From Prorocentrum cordatum (lineage: Eukaryota; Sar; Dinophyceae; Prorocentrales; Prorocentraceae), in assembly GCA_963575745.1 (NCBI GenBank), contig CAUYUJ010017846.1, positions 1 to 64,000 of the forward strand: 64,000 bases of DNA, given 5' to 3'. A program made the translations under genes and the position numbers. Position 1 is the stretch's first letter. The number at the start of each line of letters is the position of its first letter. Positions 51,341 to 62,985 of the stretch are shown here, one piece after another. The notes below the pieces were generated by a model. That model ran no database searches and had not been told where the DNA came from. It saw nothing but the letters and a program-made list of their open reading frames with translations.

Positions 51341-53759
51341 AATGAGGACCACCCCTCGGGCTCAGGAGGAGGGCCTGTGGTCTTCGGGCCGCTCCTCAGA
51401 TCCAGGTCGGGGTACCTCTTCGCGGCCGAGGCTGTTCGCGGCCAGAGAAGCCCCCTTCGTTCCTTGGCCCAGCGCTCCCTGCGCAGCGCGATGGCTGTAG
51501 GACGGCGCGAGTATGCGCGCAGCCGGTAGGCACACATGCGTGCCTTCCCCAAGGGTGCCTCGCGGCTGTTCGTTTTGGCATGGAGCTTCAGGAACACAGG
51601 CAGAGCAAAACGAAAACAAAACGAAAAACAACGTTTAGGTCCAGCCCTGGTGGTGACTACGACGCGGTGGGATCTTCATCCAATGTTCTGGCCAATCGGC
51701 CATCACACACGCGCGTCACTCTCCCAGCGAGTCGACCAGGATGAACACGGCATCAGCAAGGGCTAATCGGTGGCCCGTCGGGGGTGGTCGCCCATCCCTT
51801 GGCGCGAAGGTACGCAGCCAGGTTGCGTCACGCTCATGCGAGACCTCGGGAAGGTGTACGGCGAGGCGGCTGATGCAGCGGGGGGGGAGCCTGAGAGGAG
51901 GCAGCAGAGCATGAACGGGGTGGCGGGAAGGAGAGGGAACGAGGGATGGTGGAGCAGTGTGGCCAGATGAGGGAGGGGGAGCCAGGGTTTTTTAGGGGTG
52001 ACGGCGTGGAGAAGGACGCAAACAGTGAGGAGACGGGGCAGGAGAGGGGAGCGAAGACCCGGGCGCGTATCGAGGGAGTCCGTGTTCTGACAGTGTCTCT
52101 TGAGATCCCGATGTCCGCCTCACTACAACCGGGGAAACGTAAGACTCGAGCAAGCCGGAACTCGGGCTTGCCATTTTTGTTTGACAAGCGCGTCCTGGAT
52201 TTTGACGGTCCCGTTTTCGTGGGATGTCTGCAGCGGGAGCCCGCGTCACATTTCGGATTCGGTCTCGTCATTTTTATAATGGCCCCCGTCAGGTCAACCC
52301 GAGTCCCCCGTACCCGAGTCTTACGTCCCCCCGATACAATGAGTTCGTCCCGTCGATGGTCGTTTTCGCTGGGCTGCGATCGGCATTCCTCGGGTGGGAG
52401 TCAGGCGGGTCCAGTGGGCCAGTCCTCCCCCGATTGCGGTTGCTTGGGCCTTGGTCGCCAGGCAAGGTCGCGCGCAGCAGCGAATGGACTGGTGCGGCGT
52501 GTTCGAACGCCTTCTCCCTTTCTCCCGTCCCGCGCCAGTGACCTCAGGTTCCCAGGCTCCCGACACACCGCGGCTGGGCTCTTGAACACCCCCACAGGCG
52601 AGCAAGCGTCCAAGCCGAAACCTACCATCGGAAGGGAGGCAGTACGGCGATGATTGGGCAAGCAGTTCGACGCGTCATTAAAAAGATTTCGTGGGACAGT
52701 TCCAGGGCTTAGCTGCCTCGATACGCCCGATTTGATACGCAGCACGCGCCGTGCTCAAACCGTCCGTGTCAATACGTTGCGTGTTGGCTCAGCGTATTGG
52801 CCCACGTTTTGGCGAACGCATCGCGTCAGACCTGCGTTTTCAGTGTAAGTGTTGAGCTCCGTATGAAGGCGCTTCGTGTTGCGTGCTGCGTATCAGGCCA
52901 CCTAAGTTCCAGGGGCTCAGTGGCAGCCCTGCTCTGCCCAGCCACGGCGCCGTGCCACCCCCTCGCGTGGAGGCCCTCGAGCGGCAGGCCCAGCGGCGGG
53001 GAGATGCCACGGAAGCTAGGCGTGTGGCAAACCGCACAGGGTGCGGCAGTGCGTCGGTGGCTTCAGTTGGTGAGCCCAAGAGGGTTCGAGGCTCGAAGTT
53101 TTCGAACGTTTTCTCGTGCTCTCGGCGGTGTTCCAGCCTCGGGGTGCCCTCCAGCGGCCGCACCTCGCGGGGGGCGCTCCGCGGCTGCCAGCATCGCCCC
53201 GAACGGCCACTGGAGGGCCGAGTTACAGTAGAGACCCATGCCAAGAAACACCCAGTTTGCAACCAGGGTGCGCCAAGTTCCTTGGGTTTCGATGGTTTTG
53301 CGATGGAAAGCGTGACGTTCCCACACCAAGACTGAATGACGTCCTGGGGTCTCAGGGTTGGGTTTCTTATGGAAGGGTTCTTGTGGACTGGCCTCCACTG
53401 TATGATCCGAAGGTCAGTGCGGGCGGTCCTCCTCAGGGGCAACGTTCGTGGGGCAGACGGTCAGGAACTTCGGCTCAGCGTGTCGCTCCGCCGGTTCCGC
53501 CCCACCACGCTTCGGCGCGGCACGATATCCACATCCCCGTTCCCAAGCGTGAGCCTCCTCAGCCTGTCCCAGTCTCCCGCCCCGCAAAGCGGAGCAACAC
53601 GCCATCCGCTTGCAAGGCATTTCGTGTCGCTGGGGCCGCCGCCGCGACACGCTATCCAAAGGTTCCTGACCGTAGGACTTTGGCGCCGCTCTCGACGATG
53701 ATTATTCGACGCGCGGGCCCCCGTATGTGCATCTCTTTGTCTTGCGCTTTTCTTCGCGG
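51341..53759. other. No recognised gene; unassigned open frames
   Basis: Less repetitive than most of the window. Plus-strand frames at 51946-52653 (235 codons) and 53116-53901 (261 codons) and a minus frame at 52840-53442 (200 codons) exist, the last two overlapping antisense. None contains a motif I recognise. If the window holds a host exon, this stretch is a reasonable place to look. Confidence 0.3.
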
Positions 53760-54480
53760 CCTGGATGCGATGCGGCATCGCATCCGGGCCTCAAGGGAAA
53801 ACGCAGCGATGCTTGGTGATGCGAAAATGACACTCTCCCATGCCGACAATCTGAGCGTAAAAGGGCCCATGCAATCCACACTCGCGGTTCCCCCTGGCTA
53901 GGATGGCCCAAGTGCCACGCGTGTTGCATCGCGAAGACAGTGGGGCTCTGAAAACAAGCACGCGTCCCCCCACCAAAACGGCCCATGTACTTGAGACGTC
54001 CTCACAAGAGACCCGTGGTATACCACCAGGCCACTGCCCCTGGGGGTGCCAAAGCTCCACGCTTGCAACATCGTCTTGATCTTGGGGCTCTGAAAGAGAC
54101 GCCTACCCAGCCAAAGCGTCCAGTCGACGTGAAACGTCCCCATTTTCTGGGCGCGAACGGGCCCGTGATATAGCATCAGGCATCTCCCCCTTGGGGTGCC
54201 AAGTGGCCAAGTGGCATGCGCGTTGCATCGAGGTGAGATTAGGGGTCTTACAAGAGACACGCCTCCCCTGCCAAAAATGCTAGTATGCTTGAGATGTCCG
54301 CACAATCTGGGCAGAACGGGCATGTTGTATACCGCCTGGTGGCTCCTCCCTGTGATGCAAACAAACCGTACGCGCTACATCGCGATGATATTGGAGTTGT
54401 AAAAAGAGGCACGTCTACCCTGCCCAAACGGCCAATATCATACCCCATGCCACTTGTACATCATTTGCACAGGAGGGCGT
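53760..54480 (+). repeat. ~150-bp diverged tandem array (about 5 units)
   Basis: Recurring order: GTTGCATCGCGA-like word, GGGGCTCTGAAA, ACGCGTCCCCC, AAACGGCCCATGTA, TTGAGACGTCC, then CCCCCTGGG and GTGCCA. Unit starts are near 53902, 54047, 54200 and 54352, with a weaker one from 53760. Divergence is high. Confidence 0.55.
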
Positions 54481-54529
54481 AGTTCCAAAATGACTGTATC
54501 GCTTGGAATTCCGGTAGCTTCCACTACCA

Positions 54530-54750
54530 GAGGATCAAGCATGTGCAACAGCTACACGGGTTGAGGGTGGTTATTTCTCAAAGTTGGGCCATCATTGGAC
54601 AGTTCTTTGAATGCTACGAACCATCACTGTCTCATGTTTAATTGATTGGAGGCTGGAGGGCCGTGTCTTTGAAAACGGAGCTCCCGCTTGATTGCGGGCC
54701 CAAGTGGCGCTCGTCCATTAAGGGGGGCTGTTCACACTGAAAGCGAGCGT
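54530..54750 (+). repeat. Possible ancient 83-bp units
   Basis: TGCAACAGCTACACGGGTTG, GGGTGGTTATTTCTCAAAG and TTGAAAACGGAGCTCCCGC echo the 83-bp unit landmarks at low similarity. Confidence 0.3.
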
Positions 54751-54944
54751 TTGCAGAGACGGATTCGGAGGGGACTTGGGACGGGAGGATCTGTTGCAGC
54801 ATCGTGTTGTCATCTTGGGCTTATTGTGGTCCCTGCCTCCGCCCAGTATTCTCCCGCCTCTTCACCCTCCCTCCTCATACTTCCCATCGCTCCCCTCCCC
54901 CCCCTCCTTTCTCCCGCTGCTCCCCCGCTCGCCTCCTTCAGTGT

Positions 54945-55025
54945 GGTGATCAAAACTACTACACGTGGTGCCGCAACCTGTACCTCAATTCCAGCACCAC
55001 CGTGAAGAACAAGATGAAGGAATTT
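54945..55025 (+). repeat. Short duplicated segment (partner at 58615-58685)
   Basis: Reads ...LNSSTTVKNKMKE in one frame; the partner reads LNSSTTVKKKTRR. Shared words are CCAGCAC and ACCGTGAAGAA, and AGGCGCCA at the end. Confidence 0.45.
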
Positions 55026-55789
55026 AAGGCGCCATGCTGTCTGCTAGTGGGGAAGCGGCCAGCGTTGGGCGCGCAGGGTTTGGCTCCTCTCCCGTTTTCT
55101 GCGCCCCTCCCGCTTGTTCCCGAGCAGTTCTTGCACAGGGAGGTTCTCACTTGGTTTCGAAGGAGCTGGACGTGAAGTCCAGATGCTCGGCGCGTTGCAG
55201 ATCCGTTGCCTCGCGTTTCCGCCCCGTTGCTGGCTGCGCGTTCAGGACGGTAGCGATGTTAGCTTGCACCCCATTGTTTGCACCCCCCGTACGAAAAATT
55301 ACATTACATGCCCATGTCGAGGCCAGGGGTAACGCATTTCCCATGCGTGCGCATGCCGAACATGTTCCAAAATCATTGGTTCTCTATGCACTGGAAGATA
55401 AAGCTTGTTCCACAAAAATGCGGAATAAAAATAATCATAAACAAACAGCGCATGAAATACCCAAAGGGGATTCAATCCAAAATGCAACGTTGTTTGCGCG
55501 CATATGCTACAATCTTAACAAAGCCACCGGTGTCTTGAAACCATGCTGCATCAGACCATGCTATCCCCCTGGCGCGCGAACACACCCTCAAATCATCGCG
55601 CAGTTGCCCAACTCTTGAATTATGGATTGCCTCCGTCGCCTGTGTCCCGTCTGTCGTCCGCGCGCAAGTCAACATCACTCGAAGACACTGGCCATCGACA
55701 CATTTCAAGACAGAGCTCTGCAAGTACATAAACAAAACATTGCGTTTCAGGTGAAACCGTTTCAGCATTTCACCCGCGCGCGCATTTCC

Positions 55790-55960
55790 ACATTACCATC
55801 ACCAGCACCATCTCCATCGCCATTGTCATTACCACCGTCGTCATCATCACCGTGTTCGTCATCGTCGTTGCCGCCCTCATCATCACCGCCACCATCACCC
55901 GTGTTATCATCCCGGGAGTCGTGGCCGTTGTCGCCGTCGTCATCATCATTCGCCCGCCCG
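55790..55960. repeat. Degenerate CAT/GTC triplet tract
   Basis: CATCACC/GTCGTC triplets ending in CATTCGCCCGCCCGA, a word that also ends the tract at 57965-58320 (CACTCGCCCGCCCGA). Confidence 0.7.
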
Positions 55961-56639
55961 AAGCAGGAATCTGCATGAGAAGGGTCTCCGCGCGCCGTTC
56001 TGCGCCGGTTGATGGGATATGCCAACAGGTCCAGAGCCCGTAGGTGCACTCATGGCCATCTCAGTGTTGCCAACAAGGGGGGATGGATGGGTGGGATGTG
56101 TTCTCGAGCATAGGGGGGGTGTCACGCGTGCAGGCTCAAATTTAGTTTTTGTCACAACAGATTAACTAGATTCTACCCTATGTCGAGACCAGACTTAGGC
56201 GCCCGCCTCTTCGCACTTCGTTTCACATGTGTTACACACGACCACTCGTTTTCAATATAAAGAAATAACTTCGCCAGGAGGCCAGTATCGGCCCTCCCCC
56301 GTCACCTCTGTCAAGTAAGGCTACGCGATATGATCCGTTAATCTTACTGGTGCCTTTTAAAAGGGTCCGTATCAAATGATATCATGTGGTCCACATGCGC
56401 ACGCACATGTCGTCAGGCCCTGCACAGCCATGGGCGTTCACAGAAGTTGTAAGTCAACCCCAGATATCGCTCGTTTTTTCTAGCAGAGATGCCCCATACC
56501 TGTGGGCGCACACTCGCTGACATCACAAGAAAGCAATGCTTGACGCTTCGCGTATCCCCACCAGCTCATCCAGAAACGATGCCCATGAGAGCTGACGGGG
56601 GGAGAGAGGAAGAGGCAAGCATAGTCAAACAGCGAGGAA
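55961..56639. other. No recognised feature
   Basis: AT-richer mixed DNA. No gene, RNA or repeat recognised. Confidence 0.35.
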
Positions 56640-57000
56640 GGCTTGTGAGGCTTCGTGGCCATCTCGAGCCGTCTTGGAGCGGTCTCGGGGCCGCTTGGAG
56701 CATCTTGGTAGCCATCTTGAGCCAGCTTGGGCTATCTGAGCCATCTTGGAGGTCATCTTGGGCTCTCTGAGGCCGCTCGGGGCCTCTTGGAGGCCTCTCG
56801 GGTGCCTCTTGAAGGCCTCTTGGGGCTTCTTGGGGCGCTCTTTGGGCCTTCTTGGGAGCCTCTTGGGAGCCCTGGAGGGCCTCTTGGGGCCATCTTGGAG
56901 GCGGCTGGTCAAAAGAGAGGGGGTACTCGATGTTCTCCCCCCCTCGGGGGCCACGATCCTCGTGAGGGGTGTCAAGAATTGGCCCTCACAGGGGCTGAAG
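56640..57000 (+). repeat. CTTGGGGCC-class block with conserved head module
   Basis: Arrays of GCCATCTTGGAG and CTCTTGGGGCC words, then 56930-56985, whose reverse complement matches 18870-18935. Confidence 0.55.
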
Positions 57001-57104
57001 AAGGACCCTCTGACACCTCGCGGCCCCTCCAACAAAAACCTCAGGGAGGGGAGGGGGGGGGTCCCCTCCCCGAAGGGAAGAGGGGTTGCGGAAGAGCAAA
57101 GAGA

Positions 57105-57265
57105 TACTCCTCAGACCACATGTCGCCCAAAGAGCTGCTGGGATCTGTTCTGCCGTTCTGGCAGTGAACTCAGACCAAGCGGGCCGCACGCGAGAGATTG
57201 TTCTGCCGCCCAAGAGCTGTCAGTCAACTCAGACCATGCGGGCCACACGCGCGAACAGGTCGAAA
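57105..57265 (+). repeat. ~62-bp repeat, 2-3 copies
   Basis: AACTCAGACCAAGCGGGCC and AACTCAGACCATGCGGGCC lie 62 bp apart, with a weaker first copy CTCAGACCACATGTCGCCC. Confidence 0.6.
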
Positions 57266-57689
57266 ACATCCAAGCATCGCGCACCCGCCCACTCTGTCGA
57301 ACAACCCCATCGAGGGCCACGCGCGCGCGCCTCCGCGCGCGGAAGTCGCAGCCACTGAAGAACACCTGGTGCTCGAAGGGTTTCGGCACAGAGGTTCTCC
57401 AAAACACACATGGCACGATGTTCGCATCCGAGCTGTTCGCAGTTGCTGTTCACCGTCTGGCCTGCGCCACGGCTTCCAGCAGGCGGGTGCGCGTGACGGC
57501 CGGTGCTGGCAACCACGCCGCCTGGTCTCCGCTGTTCTTGCCTGCATCCCTTCCTCACCTCTCGATTACTGTTGTGCTGGATGCTTGAGTCGACCGTTGG
57601 TGCCGTTGTCTTTTGAGCGCAGCGCTGGCCCGATCTGGCTGATACGCTTGCATTGGCAATTCGCACCGATAGCCCTGTGGTTTCGATCC

Positions 57690-57770
57690 TCTCCTCTCCT
57701 CTCCTCTCCTCTCCTCTCCTCTCCTCTCCTCTCCTCTCCTCTCCTCTCCTCTCCTCTCCTCTCCTCTCCT
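57690..57770. repeat. (CTCCT)n pentanucleotide repeat
   Basis: About 16 perfect units of a 5-bp CTCTC/TCCTC repeat. Confidence 0.95.
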
Positions 57771-57964
57771 GCTTCTTCTTCTTCGTGCCGGCGGAACCTG
57801 CCGATTTTAGTAGTTGTGCGATTGGAGTCGCAATTCGAGTTGAAGGATTAGGTGTCAGAGGTGTGTTGAAAGGCGCGCTTGCGGCTGAACAACAATATGC
57901 TCAAACACATATTAAACTATGTTGTGTGAATACGAAATATGCCACACATTACTTGTGCGCGTAC

Positions 57965-58320
57965 TTCCTCGTCATCCTCATGAGCACCGTCGTCGTCATC
58001 ACCATCATATGCATATCCATCATCATCATCAGCATCATCATCAGCATCAGCATCAGCATCAGCATCAGCATCATCAGCAGCATCATCGTCGTCATCGTCA
58101 TCATCATCATCAGCGTCATCATCAACAATCATCATTGTCGCCAGCGTCTCGGTGGTCATTGTCATCATCACTGTAATATGTCTCACAATCGTCTTCGTCG
58201 CCATCTTCACCACCATTGTCATTATCGTCATCGTCACCGCCGTTGTCGTCCTTGTCATCTGCGCCACCATCGTCATCGCCGCCGTCGCCGATGTCATCGT
58301 CACCATCACCACTCGCCCGC
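57965..58320. repeat. Degenerate CAT triplet tract
   Basis: CATCATCAGCAT and GTCGTCATC triplets, ending CACTCGCCCGCCCGA like the tract at 55790-55960. Confidence 0.75.
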
Positions 58321-58614
58321 CCGAGTCGTGAACCTGCTGAGGAGGGCCACATGGTCATTCCGCTGATCGATGTTGCCATTGAATTGCGCGTGAGTGAGTG
58401 GGGTGGTTGCTTGAGTATTGGAACTGACGACTAGAGCATGTTCAAATGTGTGGCACCCCGCAGGATGCATCGCATAGATCGCAGGTGCACTCAACATAGT
58501 TGTCCCCATCGACTCTACGGCGGCGACATTCTCCAGGGTCCACCTGCTGGCACCATTACTCCATTTACTCCATACGTACTCCCCCCCCCTCTTCTTGTCG
58601 CCGCCCCCCTCCCT

Positions 58615-58685
58615 CAACTTCCCTCCTCCCGCGCCTCAACTCCAGCACAACCGTGAAGAAGAAGACGAGGAGGCCTGAGGCGCCA
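58615..58685 (+). repeat. Short duplicated segment (partner at 54945-55025)
   Basis: CCTCAACTCCAGCACAACCG, TGAAGAAGAAGACG, AGGCGCCA. Co-linear with the partner. Confidence 0.45.
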
Positions 58686-59087
58686 CAAGGGAAGGAGGGA
58701 TTGCGAGAGATCGGCCTGCCAGCCCCCTGCTGCTCTGGTCCCCTCCAGCCTACTGATCAACATTCCCAGGCAACCCGCAAACTCCTCCCAACTCCCCACC
58801 CCCTTCCAGCCGAGTGAGGGCCCCCGCCTCGTGGGGCGCGCGACGTGCCCGTGCGTGTGGCCTGGCGCTGTGGCATGGCGACGGCCAGGCGTGAAGCGCT
58901 GTGACCACGCTCCTCCGCCGCTGCCCCCCGGCCCCCGTCGCTGGGCTCTCAGAAGCCCGGGGGCCGGGACCGGGGCCCTCGCCCCAGGCCGCGCCGGGAC
59001 GCACGGCCCCCGGGCACCGGGCGTCGGGCCGCGGGGCACGGGCCCTTGGCCAGGCCCCGGAGACCAAACACCGTGTTTGTTTCTCTT

Positions 59088-59117
59088 CTCTCCTCGTCCT
59101 CGTCCTCCTCTTCCGCC

Positions 59118-59214
<97 letters not shown>

Positions 59215-59290
59215 TATCCTCCTTCTCCTCTTCCTACTCGTCCTCCTCCTCCTCCTCCTCCGTGTCCTCCTCCTCCACCTCCTCCTCCTT
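59088..59290. repeat. (CAT)n flanked by CTC
   Basis: About 32 CAT triplets (59118-59212), then CTC to 59290, where the truncated composite element begins. Confidence 0.95.
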
Positions 59291-59575
59291 AGTGCCGCAC
59301 ACATTCGTTTAAAAAAGTTTGCAGCAGTTTCGAGGAGGTGTATGGTTGAAGTCTCGGTAGTGGTGTTCTGGTAAGGTTGCAGCAGCCACGTTCATTCGCG
59401 GCGTCGAATTCCCAGGAACCTTGCTGTGGCGCGATAGAGGATTCTCGGACGACTGTCGTCCAATGGGGCTCTTCCCGCAAGGAAGATCGATTCTTGTAGG
59501 GACCTATCAAGAGGGAATTTGAAGGGAGGTTTTCTTGCATCATCGCTGATGCGCCTTGGGTTTACACTGGTCCTC
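59291..59575 (+). mobile_element. Composite element C6, 5'-truncated
   Basis: Begins inside an 83-bp unit (GTGCCGCACACATTCGTTTA) right after CTC repeats. It has a diverged 3' module (TTGTAGGGACCTATCAAGAG, CATCGCTGATGCGCC) and ends TTGGGTTTACACTGGTCCTCC, then CTC. Confidence 0.7.
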
Positions 59576-59699
59576 CTCCTCCTCCTCCTTCGCTCTTCCT
59601 GCTCTTCCTGCTCTTCCTCCTCGTCCTCCCCCTTCTCCTCCTCCGCTGCCCCCTCTCTTTCTCATTATCCTTCTCCTCCGTCATTCGGAAACCGCAGAG

Positions 59700-60465
59700 A
59701 TTACGCGCAAGGCAAAAAAAAAGACACGCAAGGCAAACAAAAAAAAAAAAAACACCACAGGCAAAACACATCGTTTTTGCCTGTGGAGCGTCGCCGACGC
59801 GGAGGGGAGCAGGGGAGCAGGGGAGCACCCCCCCCGCCTCGCGCGCGCTCTCCGGCAGGGTCCGGGGGCCCGACGCGCAAGGCAAAAAAAAAAACACCAC
59901 AGGCAAAAAAACAGGTCACGATTCCTTCTTTGGGCCCCAGGAGCGCCACAGGCAAAAACCCAGGTCACGATTCCTTCTTTGGGCTCCAGGGACGCCACCG
60001 ACGCGGAGGGGAGCAGGGGAGCAGGGGAACACCTCCCCGCCCCGCGCGCGCTCTCCGGCAGGGTCCGAGGGCCCGACGCGCAAGGCAAAAAAAAGGCGCC
60101 ACAGGCAAAAAAACAGGTCACGATTCCTTCGTTGGGCCCCAGGAGCGCCACAGGCAAAAACCCAGGTCACGATTCCTTCTTTGGGCCCCAGGAGCGCCAC
60201 CGACGCGGAGGGGAGCAGGGGAGCAGGGGAGCACCTCCCCGCCTCGCGCGCGCAGTCCGGCAGGGTCCGGGGGCCGGCCCGGCGCGCAAGGCAAAAAAAA
60301 AGCGCCACAGGCAAAAAAACAGGTCACGATTCCTTCTTTGGGCCCCAGGAGCGCCACAGGCAAAAACCCAGGTCACGATTCCTCCTTTGGGCCCCAGGAG
60401 CGCCACCGACGCGGAGGGGAGCAGGGGAGCAGGGGAGCACCCCCCTGCTCCGCGCGCGCTCTCCG
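59700..60465 (+). repeat. ~205-bp repeat block, left of the satellite
   Basis: Each unit has GACGCGCAAGGCAAAAAAA, one or two sub-units with CCACAGGCAAAAACCCAGG and TCACGATTCCTTCTTTGGGC (49 bp), then CGACGCGGAGGGGAGCAGGG. Unit starts are near 59871, 60074 and 60281. Confidence 0.85.
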
Positions 60466-60469
60466 GGCT

Positions 60470-60578
60470 GAGGAGGAGGAGGAGGAGGAGGAGGAGAAGG
60501 AGGAAGAGGAGGAGGAGGCTGAGAAGGAGGAGGAGGAGGAGGAGGAGGAGGCTGAGAAGGAGGAGGAGGAGGAGAAGG
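60470..60578. repeat. (GGA)n tract ending at the assembly gap
   Basis: GGA triplets with GCTGAGAAGG interruptions, running to the first N. Confidence 0.9.
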
Positions 60579-60678
60579 NNNNNNNNNNNNNNNNNNNNNN
60601 NNNNNNNNNNNNNNNNNNNNNNNNNNNNNNNNNNNNNNNNNNNNNNNNNNNNNNNNNNNNNNNNNNNNNNNNNNNNNN
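60579..60678. other. Assembly gap (100 N)
   Basis: Exactly 100 unknown bases, a conventional placeholder, so the true gap length and the repeat count here are unknown. Confidence 0.99.
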
Positions 60679-62100
60679 TGTATGCGCATCAGCCTTTAGT
60701 GTCCCGCCCGCCCGACCCGACCCGCCCGTTAGGGTCCGCCCGCCCGACCCGCCCGATAGGGTCCGCCCGTCCCGTTTCGGCCGTTAGGGTTCTCATGCGT
60801 CACGCTGTATACGCATCCGACTTTAGTGTCCCGCCCGCCCGACCCGACCCGCCCGTTAGGGTCCGCCCGCCCGACCCGCCCGATAGGGTCCGCCCGTCCC
60901 GTCCCGCCCGTTAGGGTTCTCATGTGTCACGCTGTATGCGCATCAGACTTTAGTGTCCCGCCCGCCCGACCCGACCCGCCTGTTAGGGTCCGCCCGCCCG
61001 ACCCGCCCGATAGGGTCCGCCCGTCCCGCCCGGGCCGTTAGGGTTCTCATGCGTCATGCCGTATATGTATCAGACTTTAGTGTCCCGCCCGCCTGTCTCC
61101 AGCCGCCCGTTAGGGTCCGCCCGCCCGACCCGCCTGCTAGGGTCTGCCCCGTCCCGCTCCGCCCGTGAGAGTTCTTATATGTCATGCAGTATACGCATCC
61201 GACTTTAGTGTCCCACCCGCCCGACACCCGCCCGCCCGATAGGGTCCGCCCGTCCCGTCCCGCCCGTTAGGGTTCTCATGTGTCACGCTGTATGCGCATC
61301 AGACTTTAGTGTCCCGCCCGCCCGACCCGACCCGCCCGTTAGGGTCCGCCCGCCCGACCCGCCCGATAGGGTCCGCCCGTCCCGCCCGTCCCGCCCCGCC
61401 CGTTAGGGTTCTCATGTGTCTTGCTGTATGCGCATCAGCCTTTAGTGTCCCGCCCGCCCGACCCGACCCGCCCGTTAGGGTCCGCCCGCCCGACCCGCCC
61501 GATAGGGTCCGCCCGTCCCGTCCCGGCCGTTAGGGTTCTCATGTGTCACGCTGTATACGCATCCGACTTTAGTGTCCCGCCCGCCCGACCCGACCCGCCC
61601 GTTAGGGTCCGCCCGCCCGACCCGCCCGATAGGGTCCGCCCGTCCCGTCCCGCCCGTTAGGGTTCTCATGTGTCACGCTGTATGCGCATCAGACTTTAGT
61701 GTCCCGCCCGCCCGACCCGACCCGCCTGTTAGGGTCCGCCCGCCCGACCCGCCCGATAGGGTCCGCCCGTCCCGCCCGGGCCGTTAGGGTTCTCATGCGT
61801 CATGCCGTATATGTATCAGACTTTAGTGTCCCGCCCGCCTGTCCCCAGCCGCCCGTTAGGGTCCGCCCGCCCGACCCGCCTGCTAGGGTCTGCCCCGTCC
61901 CGCTCCGCCCGTGAGAGTTCTTATATGTCATGCAGTATACGCATCCGACTTTAGTGTCCCACCCGCCCGACCCGACCCGCCCGTTAGGGCCCGCCCGCCC
62001 GACCCGCCCGATAGGGTCCGCCCGTCCCGCCCCGGCCGTTAGGGTTCTCATGTGTCACGCTGTACGCGCATCAGACTTTAGTGTCCCGCCCGCATCAGAC
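60679..62100 (+). repeat. 127-bp satellite with TTAGGG-like motifs and 746-bp higher-order period
   Basis: About 12 units. Each has CATCAGACTTTAGTGTCCCG, stretches of CCCGCCCGACC, two or three CCGTTAGGGT/GATAGGGTCC words, and GTTAGGGTTCTCATG. Most unit spacing is 127 bp, with one short (~100) and one long (~136) unit. Segment 60826 onward repeats at 61572 onward with a 746-bp offset, including unit-specific variants (TATATGTATCAG; CTGTATACGCATCCG), so groups of six units form a higher-order repeat. Confidence 0.9.
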
Positions 62101-62109
62101 TTTAGTGTC

Positions 62110-62330
62110 CTTCCTATCCTCCTTCTGCTCCTCCTCCTTCTTCTGCTCCTGAATTTCCTCCTCAGGTCTCTGTTTCCTCCTTCCTCCTCCCTCCCATTTT
62201 CTCCTCGTCCTCCTCTTCGTCCTCGTTCTGTGCCTCCTTCTCCTCTGCCTCCTCCTCCTGCGTCCCCCCTCTTGCTCCTCCTCCTTCTCTTCCTTCTCGT
62301 CCTCTTTGTCGTCGTCCCTCTCCTAATACA
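62110..62330. repeat. CTC/CTT-rich tract
   Basis: Pyrimidine-rich triplets following the satellite; a second short CTC run lies at 62385-62425. Confidence 0.8.
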
Positions 62331-62454
62331 CCGCCTCATCTTTAGTACTTCGCATCGGCCTCCAGCGTTCAGTCCCCCGCGTTCCTCCTCCTCTCCTCCT
62401 CCTCCTCCTCCTCCTCCTCCTCCCCCCTCCCGTCATCGTCAGCACTTTCACCGC

Positions 62455-62560
62455 ATGCCCGACCATATCTCCTCACACCCCTCACACGGGTCGTGGCCCC
62501 ATATGCAGCTCCACCGAAGGCTCCAGTGGCTGCGTCCGCATGGCACCTCCGTCCGCCCGG
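62455..62560 (-). repeat. Single 77-bp-type unit
   Basis: CACACCCCTCACACGGGTCG, TGGCCCCATATGCAGCTCC and ACCGAAGGCTCCAGTGG match the 77-bp family on the minus strand, directly after CTC repeats. Confidence 0.6.
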
Positions 62561-62579
62561 CCCGAGCGCGCAGGCGAAA

Positions 62580-62985
62580 GTAAAACGCCACAGGCCAAAA
62601 ACCCAGGTCACGATTCCTTCTTTGGGCCCCAGAACGCCACAGGCAAAAACCCAGGTCACGATTCCTTCTTTGGGCTTCAGGAGCGCCACTGACGCGGAGG
62701 AGAGCAGGGGAGCACTTCCTCTACACGCGCGCGCTCTCGGCAAGACCCGGAGGCCCGACGCGCAAGGCAAAAACAAAAACGCCACAGGCAAAAACCCAGG
62801 TCGCGATTCCTTCTTTGGGCCCCAGGAGCGCCACAGGCAAAAACCCTGGTCGCGATTCCTTTTGTGAACCAGGCCGAGGGAAGCGGAGGAGCACCCCCCC
62901 GCCCGGCGCGCGCGCCCCGGCCAGTGCCCCGGGGACCCGACGCGCAAGGCAAAAAAAAAAGCGCCACAGGCATTTTTTTTTTTGT
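62580..62985 (+). repeat. ~205-bp repeat block, right of the satellite
   Basis: Same words as 59700-60465 (GCCACAGGCAAAAACCCAGG, CGATTCCTTCTTTGGGC, GACGCGCAAGGCAAAAA) in the same orientation, with unit spacing near 181 bp. Confidence 0.85.

Noticed and set aside
53116-53901. 261-codon plus frame as a host gene
   Set aside because: Overlaps other open frames on both strands, and I recognise no motif. Kept only as an unassigned region.
56700-56725. Second spliced-leader-like word GTAGCCATCTTGAGCCAGCTT
   Set aside because: Several mismatches, and it lies in a minisatellite whose own words (GCCATCTTGGAG) explain it.
60679-62100. True telomere
   Set aside because: TTAGGG-like words are embedded in a 127-bp GC-rich unit and are not a plain TTTAGGG array; DNA continues for 2 kb beyond.
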